Part shown: positions 41,147 to 49,853 of the stretch, one piece after another
How positions within the stretch are numbered: the first letter of the stretch is position 1
How the letters are laid out: each line of letters starts with the position of its first letter
Source of the DNA: an uncultured Prevotella sp.
Lineage (GTDB): Bacteria > Bacteroidota > Bacteroidia > Bacteroidales > Bacteroidaceae
Length of the DNA stretch: 64,000 bases
NCBI GenBank assembly: GCA_900320905.1
Contig: ONTZ01000005.1
Coordinates: forward strand, 17,590 to 81,589
Direction: 5' to 3'
Made by a program: the position numbers and the translations under genes
Notes under the pieces: model-generated
What the model saw: the letters and a program-made list of their open reading frames with translations, nothing else
Told to the model about the DNA's origin: nothing
Database searches by the model: none

Positions 41147-41895
41147 ACTCTTATCAGGCAGGCCGACACATTATCAAAACCACCCCGCACGATAGCGGTA
41201 TTGCAGAGATCATTGGCATCAGCGCCTTCCGTCAGCAATATGTTCAAGCGGTGGTCACTCATCATATCGGTCAGTCCATCACTGCAAAGCAGATAAATAT
41301 CGCCATCCTGAATGTCCTCTATCTGCACCAAATCTATAAAGGAACTGGTGCATCCGCCGCCAATGCAGTTGGTGATGATACTGGAATGCGTCTCGTTGCC
41401 CATCAGACTACTTAGCGAGTGGTCGGTAGTCAACTGCACCAACTCTTCATTTCTGACACGGTAAAGGCGACTGTCACCACAATTCATGGAATAGAACACC
41501 CCGTCGTAATAGGCCAGTGCCACAAGAGTGGTTCCCATTCCCTTATATTGTTCATCGGCCTTACCCTTTGAGTCGAGAATTATATTGATGGATTCAAGCC
41601 ACTCCACAATCATCTCGTTAAAGGAACTGGCATTCAGCCCTACAGGAAGGTCGCTGAAAAAAAACTGCAAGTTGTGAAGCACGTCACTACTTGCCACCTC
41701 ACCGCTCAGATGACCTCCCATACCGTCGGCAACTGCCATCATAAAACGGTCTTTGTCTCCCAGTTCAAGTTGTGTGTGGTATTCATCGTTTCGGATGAAC
41801 TGGTATCCCACGAGGATCATATCCTCATTATCATGCCTCACACAGCCGATTCTACAGGCTGCAGATATTTCAAGTTCTATTTTTTCGTTTTTCAC
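41137..41895 (-). CDS. PP2C-family serine/threonine protein phosphatase
   Basis: Metal-dependent phosphatase. Conserved motifs: AVADGMGGHLSGEVAS (metal Asp, near residue 50-65), MNCGDSRLYRVR, LCSDGLTDMMSD (metal Asp) and FDNVSACLIRV at the end. Length 252 is the compact catalytic domain alone, so it is cytosolic. The frame begins with GTG 41895, nine bases after the FHA gene. As partner of the kinase it should reverse phosphorylation in the module; this is inferred from context. Confidence 0.92.
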   Translation of the reverse strand: MKNEKIELEISAACRIGCVRHDNEDMILVGYQFIRNDEYHTQLELGDKDRFMMAVADGMGGHLSGEVASSDVLHNLQFFFSDLPVGLNASSFNEMIVEWLESINIILDSKGKADEQYKGMGTTLVALAYYDGVFYSMNCGDSRLYRVRNEELVQLTTDHSLSSLMGNETHSSIITNCIGGGCTSSFIDLVQIEDIQDGDIYLLCSDGLTDMMSDHRLNILLTEGADANDLCNTAIVRGGFDNVSACLIRVKK

Positions 41896-41904
41896 TTTTC
41901 ACAT

Positions 41905-42483
41905 CTATCTAACCATCACCTGCAAATTGATATTTGCAATAGTCAGGATATCACCATTGTTAAGTGCCATGTCTACATCAGGCTGCAACGGACGCTGATT
42001 CACCTTCGTGCCATTCGACGAGTGCTTGTCGGTAATCATCCAGCCACTACCTGCCTTGTACTTCAACTGCGCATGAACACCAGAAACATAAGCATGCTGC
42101 TCAAAGAACTGGGTGTAAGGTCCTTTACGACGACCGATGACAGCACCATTGATACCCACGATACGGATATTCAGGCTGTCGTTGGCCAGCGTCAGCACAG
42201 GAACACCAGAGGCAGACGGACGTTGCTGCACCAGCGGAGCAGCCACTCCTCCTACAACAGATGCAGTAACAGACAAATTGGCTTGTAGACTCTCTGACAT
42301 TCCTGGATGAGCCTTGGATGGCTGCTGTTCACTCGGAGACACCATCAGTCCTCCGCAGCGCGTACAACGACGGCCTATACCCACGTGTCCACACTGGTTA
42401 CAAAACAACAAAGCCTGCCCACACTGGTCACAGAAATGGGAATCGTTGTCAATCTCTTCTTTACATGTAGGACAAATAATCAT
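41905..42483 (-). CDS. Zinc-ribbon / FHA domain protein
   Basis: The N-terminal 45 residues hold four CxxC knuckles (CPTC, CDQC, CNQC, CTRC), enough for two zinc ribbons. A Ser/Pro/Ala-rich linker follows, then an FHA domain (about 100-190) with GRRKGPY, SGVHAQLKYK and KHSSNGTKVN in the phosphothreonine-binding positions (Arg, Ser, His, Asn). It should read phosphorylated Thr made by the kinase two genes upstream. It lies five bases after the AAA gene. Confidence 0.9.
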   Translation of the reverse strand: MIICPTCKEEIDNDSHFCDQCGQALLFCNQCGHVGIGRRCTRCGGLMVSPSEQQPSKAHPGMSESLQANLSVTASVVGGVAAPLVQQRPSASGVPVLTLANDSLNIRIVGINGAVIGRRKGPYTQFFEQHAYVSGVHAQLKYKAGSGWMITDKHSSNGTKVNQRPLQPDVDMALNNGDILTIANINLQVMVR

Positions 42484-42488
42484 ATCTC

Positions 42489-45400
42489 TTACTCAATATC
42501 TACTGGTAATATTAACTGATAGGTCTCCTTTGTCACCTGGTCTGGCGGCAACTGGGACACACGCTCGGAGAGTTTCTGGATGGTTGCATCAAGCAGGTTG
42601 CGCATCTCACGGGCATTACCCCAATTCTCATTTTTGCTGACTACCATACGATAGATCTTATCCAGCAACTTGAACTCTGCCTCTGGCGACAGCGTGTACT
42701 GATCTTTCTGTGCCATGCCCTTGAAGATAGCCAACAACTCGTCCTCATTATAGTCGTCAATCTGCAACTTATGGGTAAAACGACTGGCAAGACCAGGATT
42801 GATCTGCATGAACTCCTCCATTTTATCCTTATAACCTGCGGCAATAACCACAAACTTACCACGGTCGTCCTCCATACGCTTCATCAGGGTATCAATGGCT
42901 TCCTTTCCATACATGTCGCCACCATCACTCAATGTATAAGCCTCATCAATGAAGAGGATACCCCCCATCGCCTTATCACACATATTATTAACAATCTTCG
43001 GCGTCTCACCCATATACTTTCCAACGAGGGTTGCACGACTGGATTCTATGACACGTGATGTCGGCAGGATATCCATAGCCTGAAGCACCTCACCCATCTT
43101 ACGTGCAATGGATGTCTTACCTGTTCCAGGATTACCAGTAAGGATGAAGTTCATCGACATTTGTTGCACACTACCAGCACCCGCAGCAGCACGCTGTTTC
43201 ATAAACATACTCTGTACGGCCAGACGACGGATGGAGTTCTTGACGGAACGCATGCCGACAAACTCATCCAGTTCGTTAAGAACCTCATCGAGCGGACGGG
43301 CTGTCTCATTCTGAGCCATCGGCAGATCAGCCGTTGTCAGACGGTACATATCCTCCTCCTTGAAGTTCGGGTCGTTCATCAACGTGACAAGACGCTGACT
43401 CTGCTTCTCAACGGCCTCGTTGAAGATACGACGGGCCTCACGGGCATTGCCGAAGTTCTTGTCGCGACGCAGATAGAGTTGTTCGAACTGACGATGGATA
43501 GCAGCCTTTGTATTATCGTCGACCGTGAATTTCTTTCCGGCAGCGAGGTTCAGGAATATCTGCGTCAGTTCATCTGGTGTATAGTCTTCGAAATGGATAG
43601 TCTGGGTGAATCGGCTCTTCAGACCCGGGTTCGTATCGATAAAGTCGTGCATCTGATCCGTATAACCTGCCACGATACAGATGAACTTGCCACGATCATC
43701 TTCCAAACGCTTCAACAATGTGTCGATGGCCTCGGCACCAAAGGCATCACTGTCATTCGACTTCAAGGTGTATGCCTCATCGATAAACAGCACGCCACCG
43801 ATAGCCTCGTCTATCAACTGATTGGTCTTGATGGCCGTCTGTCCGGAATACCCTGCCACCAGTTTGGCACGGTCAGCCTCCACCAGTTGTCCACGGGAGA
43901 CAATTCCTAACGTCTTGAAGACATCTGTCATAATACGTGCCACAGTGGTCTTACCGGTACCAGGATTACCTGTAAAGACATAATGCTTGCCCTGGAAGGT
44001 GTTGTTCTCACCACGCTTGATCTGCAAGTTGAGGAAAGCTGCAAGGTTGGAGATCTCCTTCTTGACACCACCCAGACCGACAAGACCATCGAGTGCTTTA
44101 AGACACTCCTTATAATCCACAGCCTTAGGTGCCTCGTACGGAACATCCTGATCTTCAATGGTCATCAACTGCTCATTACTCATCGACGAGATGTCAGCAC
44201 CTTGTAAGCGCTGCGCTTGTTTCTTACAGATCTGGTCGAAGAGACTGCGCATTGTGCGACCATTAGCAAAGTCCTTGCCACGCGAGTCATACTTCTCCTG
44301 AATCATCTTCTTCGTCAGAGCCTCAGCCTGTGGTGAGAAGATATATTTCTTCGCCTTTGCGAAGACAAGCATAATCTGATACAACTCATCGGGCGAGTAG
44401 TCCTCGATGTTAAGGAAATAGTTGAAGCGACTGCGGAAACCAGGATTGATACGGAAGAGATTCTCCATCTCCGTACGGTAACCAGCAGCGATGACCACAA
44501 ACTTACCACGGTCGTCCTCCATACGCTTCATCAATTTCTCCAATGCCTGAGCACCTTGGTTGTCACGATCACCGGCAGAACTGACTGGAGCCAGCGTATA
44601 AGCCTCATCCACAAAAAGAATACCACCCATAGCCTTGTCGCAAAGACGATCTACCACTTTCGGTGTCTCACCCTGATAGGGACTGACCATCTTAGCGCGG
44701 TCAACCTCCACCACGTGGCCACTATCCAAATAACCGATAGCCGCTAGAATCTCACCCAACTTACGGGCAATGGTGGTCTTACCTGTACCAGGATTACCTG
44801 TCAGGATAATATGCATCGACATCTTCTCCTGTTCACCCAGTCCGCGTTCCTGACGCTGAACGGCATTCTGCACAGCGTATGCGATCTCACGGACAGCACT
44901 CTTCACCTCACTCATACCAATGAAGTTGTCGAGATCCTTCAAGATGTCCTCAATCGAACGTTCCTCAGGCACGTAGCCCTTAATGTCTGATTTCTCCACC
45001 ACCGTAGCCTGTGCACCACGAGTGATAAACTGTGTGAAGATATCCTCTGCCGTTTTTATAGCCAGATGGGCATAGCCAAAAGTCTCGTCCTTGATCTTCA
45101 CCTGATATTTGAAGAACCGTTTCAACTGATCATCGGCCTCTGGGGTGAAGTCGGTAATACCATAACGGGTCTTCAAACTCATCTTACAGATATCCGTCAA
45201 TTCCGGATAGCCTGGCGATGGCAGACGGAATGTATACTTAAAACGGTTGGTAACAGCTGGGTTATTCTCTAAGAAATCATCCAATCCCTTGGGAAGGCCG
45301 GACATAATCACTATCGGATTATCCTCCCACTTATCCATTTCGACAAACAGTTTGTCGAGGGGGTTCACCTGATTGGAATACTTATCTGGCAAAAGTTTCT

Positions 45401-45797
45401 GCACATTGTCAAAGAATAGAATACCATCTTTTGCCTTCTTGATATTATCATCCCATTTGTCTACGAAACGCTGATAGTCAACAGCGTCAACCATCGTCAA
45501 CTTCGGCCTTGCAATAATCTTATTCTGGTAAAAATAGTCACGGAGTATTTCTGCTAGTGCAGTCTTACCTGTACCAGTTTCACCAACAATGATTGCATTC
45601 ACCGATACACGGGCTTGGGCAATGTCTTTTCTGGAACGCAGGAAAGTATAGGTGTCGACAATGGTCTTTAACTGCTGCTTTACTTCGTCAAGACCAATGA
45701 GCCTGTCGAGCAGATTCTGACTGACCAGTGGCTGTCCGCACCACTTGCAGAATTTCGCTATGTTTCTGTTCTCTTTATGGCAATGTTCGCAAATCAT
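42489..45797 (-). CDS. Zinc-ribbon protein with four CbxX/CfqX-type AAA+ domains
   Basis: An N-terminal zinc ribbon (CEHCHKE...CKWC) is followed by four AAA+ modules in one 1102-residue chain. Walker A motifs are GETGTGKT (near 71), GNPGTGKTT (near 333), GNPGTGKTT (near 610) and GNPGTGKTS (near 885). Modules 2-4 have intact Walker B (FVDEAYTL or FIDEAYTL) and ADRAK/SSRAT sensor regions of the CbbX/SpoVK/EccA family. Module 1 has FFDNVQKLL, with Asn in place of the catalytic Glu, so it probably binds but does not hydrolyse ATP. It follows the kinase stop with no gap. Remodelling of a phosphorylated partner is a guess. Confidence 0.9.
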   Translation of the reverse strand: MICEHCHKENRNIAKFCKWCGQPLVSQNLLDRLIGLDEVKQQLKTIVDTYTFLRSRKDIAQARVSVNAIIVGETGTGKTALAEILRDYFYQNKIIARPKLTMVDAVDYQRFVDKWDDNIKKAKDGILFFDNVQKLLPDKYSNQVNPLDKLFVEMDKWEDNPIVIMSGLPKGLDDFLENNPAVTNRFKYTFRLPSPGYPELTDICKMSLKTRYGITDFTPEADDQLKRFFKYQVKIKDETFGYAHLAIKTAEDIFTQFITRGAQATVVEKSDIKGYVPEERSIEDILKDLDNFIGMSEVKSAVREIAYAVQNAVQRQERGLGEQEKMSMHIILTGNPGTGKTTIARKLGEILAAIGYLDSGHVVEVDRAKMVSPYQGETPKVVDRLCDKAMGGILFVDEAYTLAPVSSAGDRDNQGAQALEKLMKRMEDDRGKFVVIAAGYRTEMENLFRINPGFRSRFNYFLNIEDYSPDELYQIMLVFAKAKKYIFSPQAEALTKKMIQEKYDSRGKDFANGRTMRSLFDQICKKQAQRLQGADISSMSNEQLMTIEDQDVPYEAPKAVDYKECLKALDGLVGLGGVKKEISNLAAFLNLQIKRGENNTFQGKHYVFTGNPGTGKTTVARIMTDVFKTLGIVSRGQLVEADRAKLVAGYSGQTAIKTNQLIDEAIGGVLFIDEAYTLKSNDSDAFGAEAIDTLLKRLEDDRGKFICIVAGYTDQMHDFIDTNPGLKSRFTQTIHFEDYTPDELTQIFLNLAAGKKFTVDDNTKAAIHRQFEQLYLRRDKNFGNAREARRIFNEAVEKQSQRLVTLMNDPNFKEEDMYRLTTADLPMAQNETARPLDEVLNELDEFVGMRSVKNSIRRLAVQSMFMKQRAAAGAGSVQQMSMNFILTGNPGTGKTSIARKMGEVLQAMDILPTSRVIESSRATLVGKYMGETPKIVNNMCDKAMGGILFIDEAYTLSDGGDMYGKEAIDTLMKRMEDDRGKFVVIAAGYKDKMEEFMQINPGLASRFTHKLQIDDYNEDELLAIFKGMAQKDQYTLSPEAEFKLLDKIYRMVVSKNENWGNAREMRNLLDATIQKLSERVSQLPPDQVTKETYQLILPVDIE

Positions 45798-48797
45798 TTA
45801 GTCTTCGTTGTTATCTATCTGTTGTATAATCTGAGTGGGATTGGCTTCTTCCACCAATTCCTCACTATTGGGGTTCTTCACATTCATCAGGCTCGGACTA
45901 TACACGACGAACATCACCACAAAGATGAGAGCCAGAATACTCCACAACACATAGTGAAGCACACTCTCACCACTGATGGAGCGCACCTGGTCGGTGACAT
46001 CGTCAAGAAGCCCGAACTTGGAGCCTTTGAAGCGATAAGATTTCGTCTTGAATGTATAATAGAGCGGTTCAAGCAACGATGATTTGATATCGTTATCGAG
46101 CACTTCTGAGATCAGTTTACTGTCGGCCTTCCGGTCGCCTCGGAAATCCGTCAGATGACAGACAAGAATATAGACCAGTGAGATAGCCACGATAGCCAGG
46201 CTGAACAGGGATGGATGCGACTGAACAATATACTTTAATATAATAATAGGTATAAACGATGAGGCCAGTCCCAGCAGTCCCCATAGCAACGAGAAGAAGA
46301 AGCCGTAGCCTCTGAAATAGGCTCTCGTAGCCACAATGATGGCCGTCATGCCTCCCAACGGCATAACGATGGTAAGCATCGGATGTGTCATCAGATACTC
46401 ATGATTCACGCCGAATATCAGCACCATCAGTATCCAGGCGCCAGACAAAGCATAGAATACCCAGCGCCAAATATTCTCTTTTCCTTTGGCACGTGCCCAG
46501 TGGCTCTTCACATTTTTCACCCTGTCGGATGTCTCCTGACGGGCATCCACAAAACGTTTATAATAGGTCTGCGTCTTGTCTATCTTGCCGATGTCATTCA
46601 ACCAGTCCTCCAACGTATGTTCATAAGAATACTCTTCTGTGAAGTCAGCATTCGGGTCTTCGTGATAGAATGCCGCCATCCACTGTATAAACGAACCATT
46701 ACGGATTTCCTGACGGATCATGCCATAATAGCGAGAATCAATGTTCCTACCGTCAGTCAGTTCCGTACCGTCCGACAACTGATAGACTGGCGTAGACCCC
46801 AAGATACGGCAGAATCGATAGAGCGCCGTCCTTGCGTCGTAGGCACCCAGACGTTCTTTGTTCTCCTCACTCTTAAAGTCAAAACAGTGGTTAGCCTCGT
46901 TGAGTATCTCATTCCAACCATGCAACTGGGCAAAATAACAAAAGCGCCCTCCCGGTTCCAGAAAATCCTCGAACTCCTTGGCCACTTCCTCATCACTTAG
47001 GTTCTGGGATGCTTTCAGGCGATCCTTCAGCAAGTCACCAACACCAAGGGGTGTATAGGCAAAGCGTAAGTCGTAGGCAGCCTCACGATCCAAATTGTAA
47101 AGCACCTTGTAAGCCAACGATTTCGAATAAGGCAGACCTTGCGTCAGAATACGAAGACTCTCACAGGCCATTTTGTCCTCATGACTATACATCCAGGACA
47201 GCAGGCGTCCGTCAGTTAGACTATGCCAATCATCATCCGTAATGGATTCTTTTCCAAAAGCCTTTACGATTTCTTGGAGTGTCGACGACGGGTAACGCGC
47301 CATCAGAGGAATGTCGGGGTCTATCTCATAGACCACCCGCATCACTGCCACCCTTGCATCAAGGTCATCTTTCTTCTCGAAATAGGAGCGCAGCCTCTTC
47401 ACATTGCATTTCGTGTGCGACTCTAAATAAAGGAAGAGCGTATCATTGGGATTTGTAAGCAGCATGCCGTATTCTTTGGGATAACTCAGCATAGACATCG
47501 CCACACTGTGCACATCGTCACAATAGTTCCCTTTCACATCCTTATAGGCGTAAGTAGGCTCCATCGTATAGACGGCAGCCATCAGTCCGGCATGCTGGTC
47601 AACGGGATACCTGTTCACCACGATATCCCTTACTATGGTACTCAGTTTTGTATTGCCGCACGATTCCAGCCAGTTACCGATACGCCCGTTGTAGAGATAA
47701 CCGATAGCAAGTTTCTCATTCTCAATAAGCAGAGGCACCAACTCATGTATATTGTCTGCCACCAGATTACGTTCTGGATCTACAATAAATGTCTTGTATT
47801 TCAGGAAGGGCGATGAGATATCCACCTTTGGACTCTCTCCTTCAAACCATTTCTCCACCTCATTAAACCCCCAGCGATTCAAAGGATTCACGGAAGTGAG
47901 ACCCTGTACGATCATACGGACACGCTCAGGGAGTTCATTCATGTGCGGCAGTCGTCCTTCATTCTTCTGGCGCATCATCACACGCTCATTGTTGCTCATG
48001 GGATTACCATCCAACCAGAGCGCCATCAGCGTGATACCCAATGAATAGAAATCTGCAGCAGGCGTAATTTCCACCACACCGTCAATCACGTCCGAATACA
48101 TCTCCGGTGCTGCATAGATCGGCGTGCGGGCTTGTGTCGTACGGTGCGACTTACCATCTTGCTCCAACAAACTGGAAATACCGAAGTCACCTAACACCAG
48201 TTCCGTATGCTCCCTGTCACGGAAGAAGAAATTACTGGGTTTAACATCCTTATGCAGGATATTGTTACCATGACAGTAGGCCAGTGCGGCAGCACCCTGT
48301 AAGGCAATTCTGCGGAACTTGTCCAGATCACCGTTCAAGTGATAGTTGGCCAGCGTACCGCCCCTGAGATATTCCATCAGTTCGTAATAACGGTGTTTAC
48401 CCTCCACGTATGTCTTACCGTAGTCAATCAGACTGACGATCATCTCGAAGTCCAGATTATGAATGGTCTGGAGCAGTTTCTTGTTGACGTCGAAATTCGG
48501 GTAATAAACTTTCAGCACATAATCGCTTCCATCTTTATCGACAAGGAACACTTGTGCTTCACCACTATTGTCACTCAGGCACTTCTGGTTGTGGTACTTC
48601 TCCCCTTTTAGGGTAAAGTAGTCACTACTATCGTTCAACACAGTATTGTTGTTTGCCATCGGTTCAGAAGGACGCATCGTCGTATCCCCGGCCGGCATCA
48701 TATTGCCGGCTGTTACGGAACTGGTTTGGGTACGCATCGTGCCATCCAGATTCTGATTCGTGTCCTCTGATATAGTCGCAGGTCTCAGTGTACTCAT
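45798..48797 (-). CDS. Membrane-anchored serine/threonine protein kinase
   Basis: The Hanks-type kinase domain (about 65-330) has the ATP Lys in YVLKVYYP, catalytic loop NILHKDVKPSNFFF, LGDFGISSLL (DFG) and ARTPIYAAPEM (APE). A long helical middle (about 340-760) has no motif I know. Four TM helices at about 775-890 and a fifth near 940-965 place the C-terminus in the membrane; the kinase is cytosolic. At 999 residues it is large for a bacterial kinase and lacks PASTA repeats. Its ATG overlaps the zinc-ribbon gene stop (TAATG), and the AAA gene follows with no gap. Confidence 0.92.
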   Translation of the reverse strand: MSTLRPATISEDTNQNLDGTMRTQTSSVTAGNMMPAGDTTMRPSEPMANNNTVLNDSSDYFTLKGEKYHNQKCLSDNSGEAQVFLVDKDGSDYVLKVYYPNFDVNKKLLQTIHNLDFEMIVSLIDYGKTYVEGKHRYYELMEYLRGGTLANYHLNGDLDKFRRIALQGAAALAYCHGNNILHKDVKPSNFFFRDREHTELVLGDFGISSLLEQDGKSHRTTQARTPIYAAPEMYSDVIDGVVEITPAADFYSLGITLMALWLDGNPMSNNERVMMRQKNEGRLPHMNELPERVRMIVQGLTSVNPLNRWGFNEVEKWFEGESPKVDISSPFLKYKTFIVDPERNLVADNIHELVPLLIENEKLAIGYLYNGRIGNWLESCGNTKLSTIVRDIVVNRYPVDQHAGLMAAVYTMEPTYAYKDVKGNYCDDVHSVAMSMLSYPKEYGMLLTNPNDTLFLYLESHTKCNVKRLRSYFEKKDDLDARVAVMRVVYEIDPDIPLMARYPSSTLQEIVKAFGKESITDDDWHSLTDGRLLSWMYSHEDKMACESLRILTQGLPYSKSLAYKVLYNLDREAAYDLRFAYTPLGVGDLLKDRLKASQNLSDEEVAKEFEDFLEPGGRFCYFAQLHGWNEILNEANHCFDFKSEENKERLGAYDARTALYRFCRILGSTPVYQLSDGTELTDGRNIDSRYYGMIRQEIRNGSFIQWMAAFYHEDPNADFTEEYSYEHTLEDWLNDIGKIDKTQTYYKRFVDARQETSDRVKNVKSHWARAKGKENIWRWVFYALSGAWILMVLIFGVNHEYLMTHPMLTIVMPLGGMTAIIVATRAYFRGYGFFFSLLWGLLGLASSFIPIIILKYIVQSHPSLFSLAIVAISLVYILVCHLTDFRGDRKADSKLISEVLDNDIKSSLLEPLYYTFKTKSYRFKGSKFGLLDDVTDQVRSISGESVLHYVLWSILALIFVVMFVVYSPSLMNVKNPNSEELVEEANPTQIIQQIDNNED

Positions 48798-49726
48798 TAT
48801 AAATCGTCTTTAATTTCTTGTCTTGAATTCTTGCCAAGTATAATCCACTTGCCTCCCATCTGCGGTTTGGCACAGCCACAAGGACTGGAATGCAGTGCAT
48901 GCTTGAAATTGCACTCCCATGCCAGACGGACGCCCTGTGGTTTACATGCCATCGCATAGTTACGTACTTTGGCGGGTTGAGGCTGAGGAGCCTGTGCCAT
49001 TTTCTCCAATAACTCCGTCAGACGATCAACCCTCACATTCTTCTTGGCATCCAACTCTTCCTTGCTGACACGCTTAGAAGGTTTTTCCACCACGGGTGTC
49101 GTAGAACCTTTATCCTGAGCCAGCAGTTTCAGCACACGCTCACGCAGTTGGCGATTCAATTGCTCACGCACCAAATCCTTTTCCGAAGAAATCGGGAGGG
49201 ACATATCCAATTCCTCCAACTCCTTGGCCAAAGCCTGCATTTCTTTGTATTCTGGCGTCATCTGCAACTCAGCAAGCAATTGCCGGGCATCTTCTGTCAA
49301 GGCTGTACCACACTGCTTACAGAAAGCAAAGTCATTCAGAGTGTGACAGACTGGACATACGATGCCACCCCTTGGGCTGCCGCATTCTGGACAGAAGGCC
49401 TCCTGGCCTGACAGATGGGCACCACAGAAAGAACAGACGTCCGTACGGATATAATGATGACAGACCTCACAGAAATCGGCATCAGGGTCTATCTCTGCTC
49501 CGCAGTTCGGACAACTCGTCTTACCAAGGGGCTGTCCGCATGAAGCACAGAACATGGCACTGGGCTCATTGATTGTACCGCAATAAGGGCACTGTATCCC
49601 ACTTGCCGTCTGGAATTGCACTGCCTGCTGCTGTTCCACAACCGGCCGGTCCATCACCAGTTCTTCACGCTGAAGTTCTTGCGATCCCCTGCTGGTTCTT
49701 TCCGGATTAAGTGTAATATCATTCAT
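48797..49726 (-). CDS. Multi-zinc-ribbon protein of the signalling module
   Basis: After a 45-residue Gln/Glu-rich lead, eight CxxC knuckles follow within about 100 residues (CPYC, CASC, CPNC, CEVC, CSFC, CPEC, CPVC, CKQC), forming about four zinc ribbons. A helical region (about 145-250, AKELEELDMSLP and LNRQLRERVLKLL) and a C-terminal part with a few Cys (ACKPQGVRLAWECNF, SSPCGCAKP) complete 309 residues. Such ribbons usually mediate protein or nucleic-acid binding. First gene of the five-gene operon, with a consensus promoter upstream. Confidence 0.85.
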   Translation of the reverse strand: MNDITLNPERTSRGSQELQREELVMDRPVVEQQQAVQFQTASGIQCPYCGTINEPSAMFCASCGQPLGKTSCPNCGAEIDPDADFCEVCHHYIRTDVCSFCGAHLSGQEAFCPECGSPRGGIVCPVCHTLNDFAFCKQCGTALTEDARQLLAELQMTPEYKEMQALAKELEELDMSLPISSEKDLVREQLNRQLRERVLKLLAQDKGSTTPVVEKPSKRVSKEELDAKKNVRVDRLTELLEKMAQAPQPQPAKVRNYAMACKPQGVRLAWECNFKHALHSSPCGCAKPQMGGKWIILGKNSRQEIKDDL

Positions 49727-49755
49727 AAATCTGGTTTTTTAACTTAAGTTTGGCG

Positions 49756-49788
49756 CAAAGATAATAAAAATATTATAAACTAAACAAA
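49756..49788 (-). promoter_or_regulatory. Consensus promoter of the zinc-ribbon/kinase/AAA/FHA/PP2C operon
   Basis: On the minus strand TTTG (49785-49788) and TATCTTTG (49756-49763) are 21 bases apart. The first gene starts 29 bases downstream of the -7 element. Confidence 0.75.
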
Positions 49789-49818
49789 AAACCGCCGTAA
49801 ATTTATATTTACGACGGC
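49789..49818 (-). terminator. Terminator downstream of the M13 peptidase gene
   Basis: CCGCCGTAAAT and ATTTACGACGG pair with one G-U wobble, followed on the minus strand by TTTTTTG. It lies between the M13 gene stop and the promoter of the next operon. Confidence 0.75.
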
Positions 49819-49853
49819 ATTTTTACGAAAAAAGCCTATAAAATCATCAAAAA

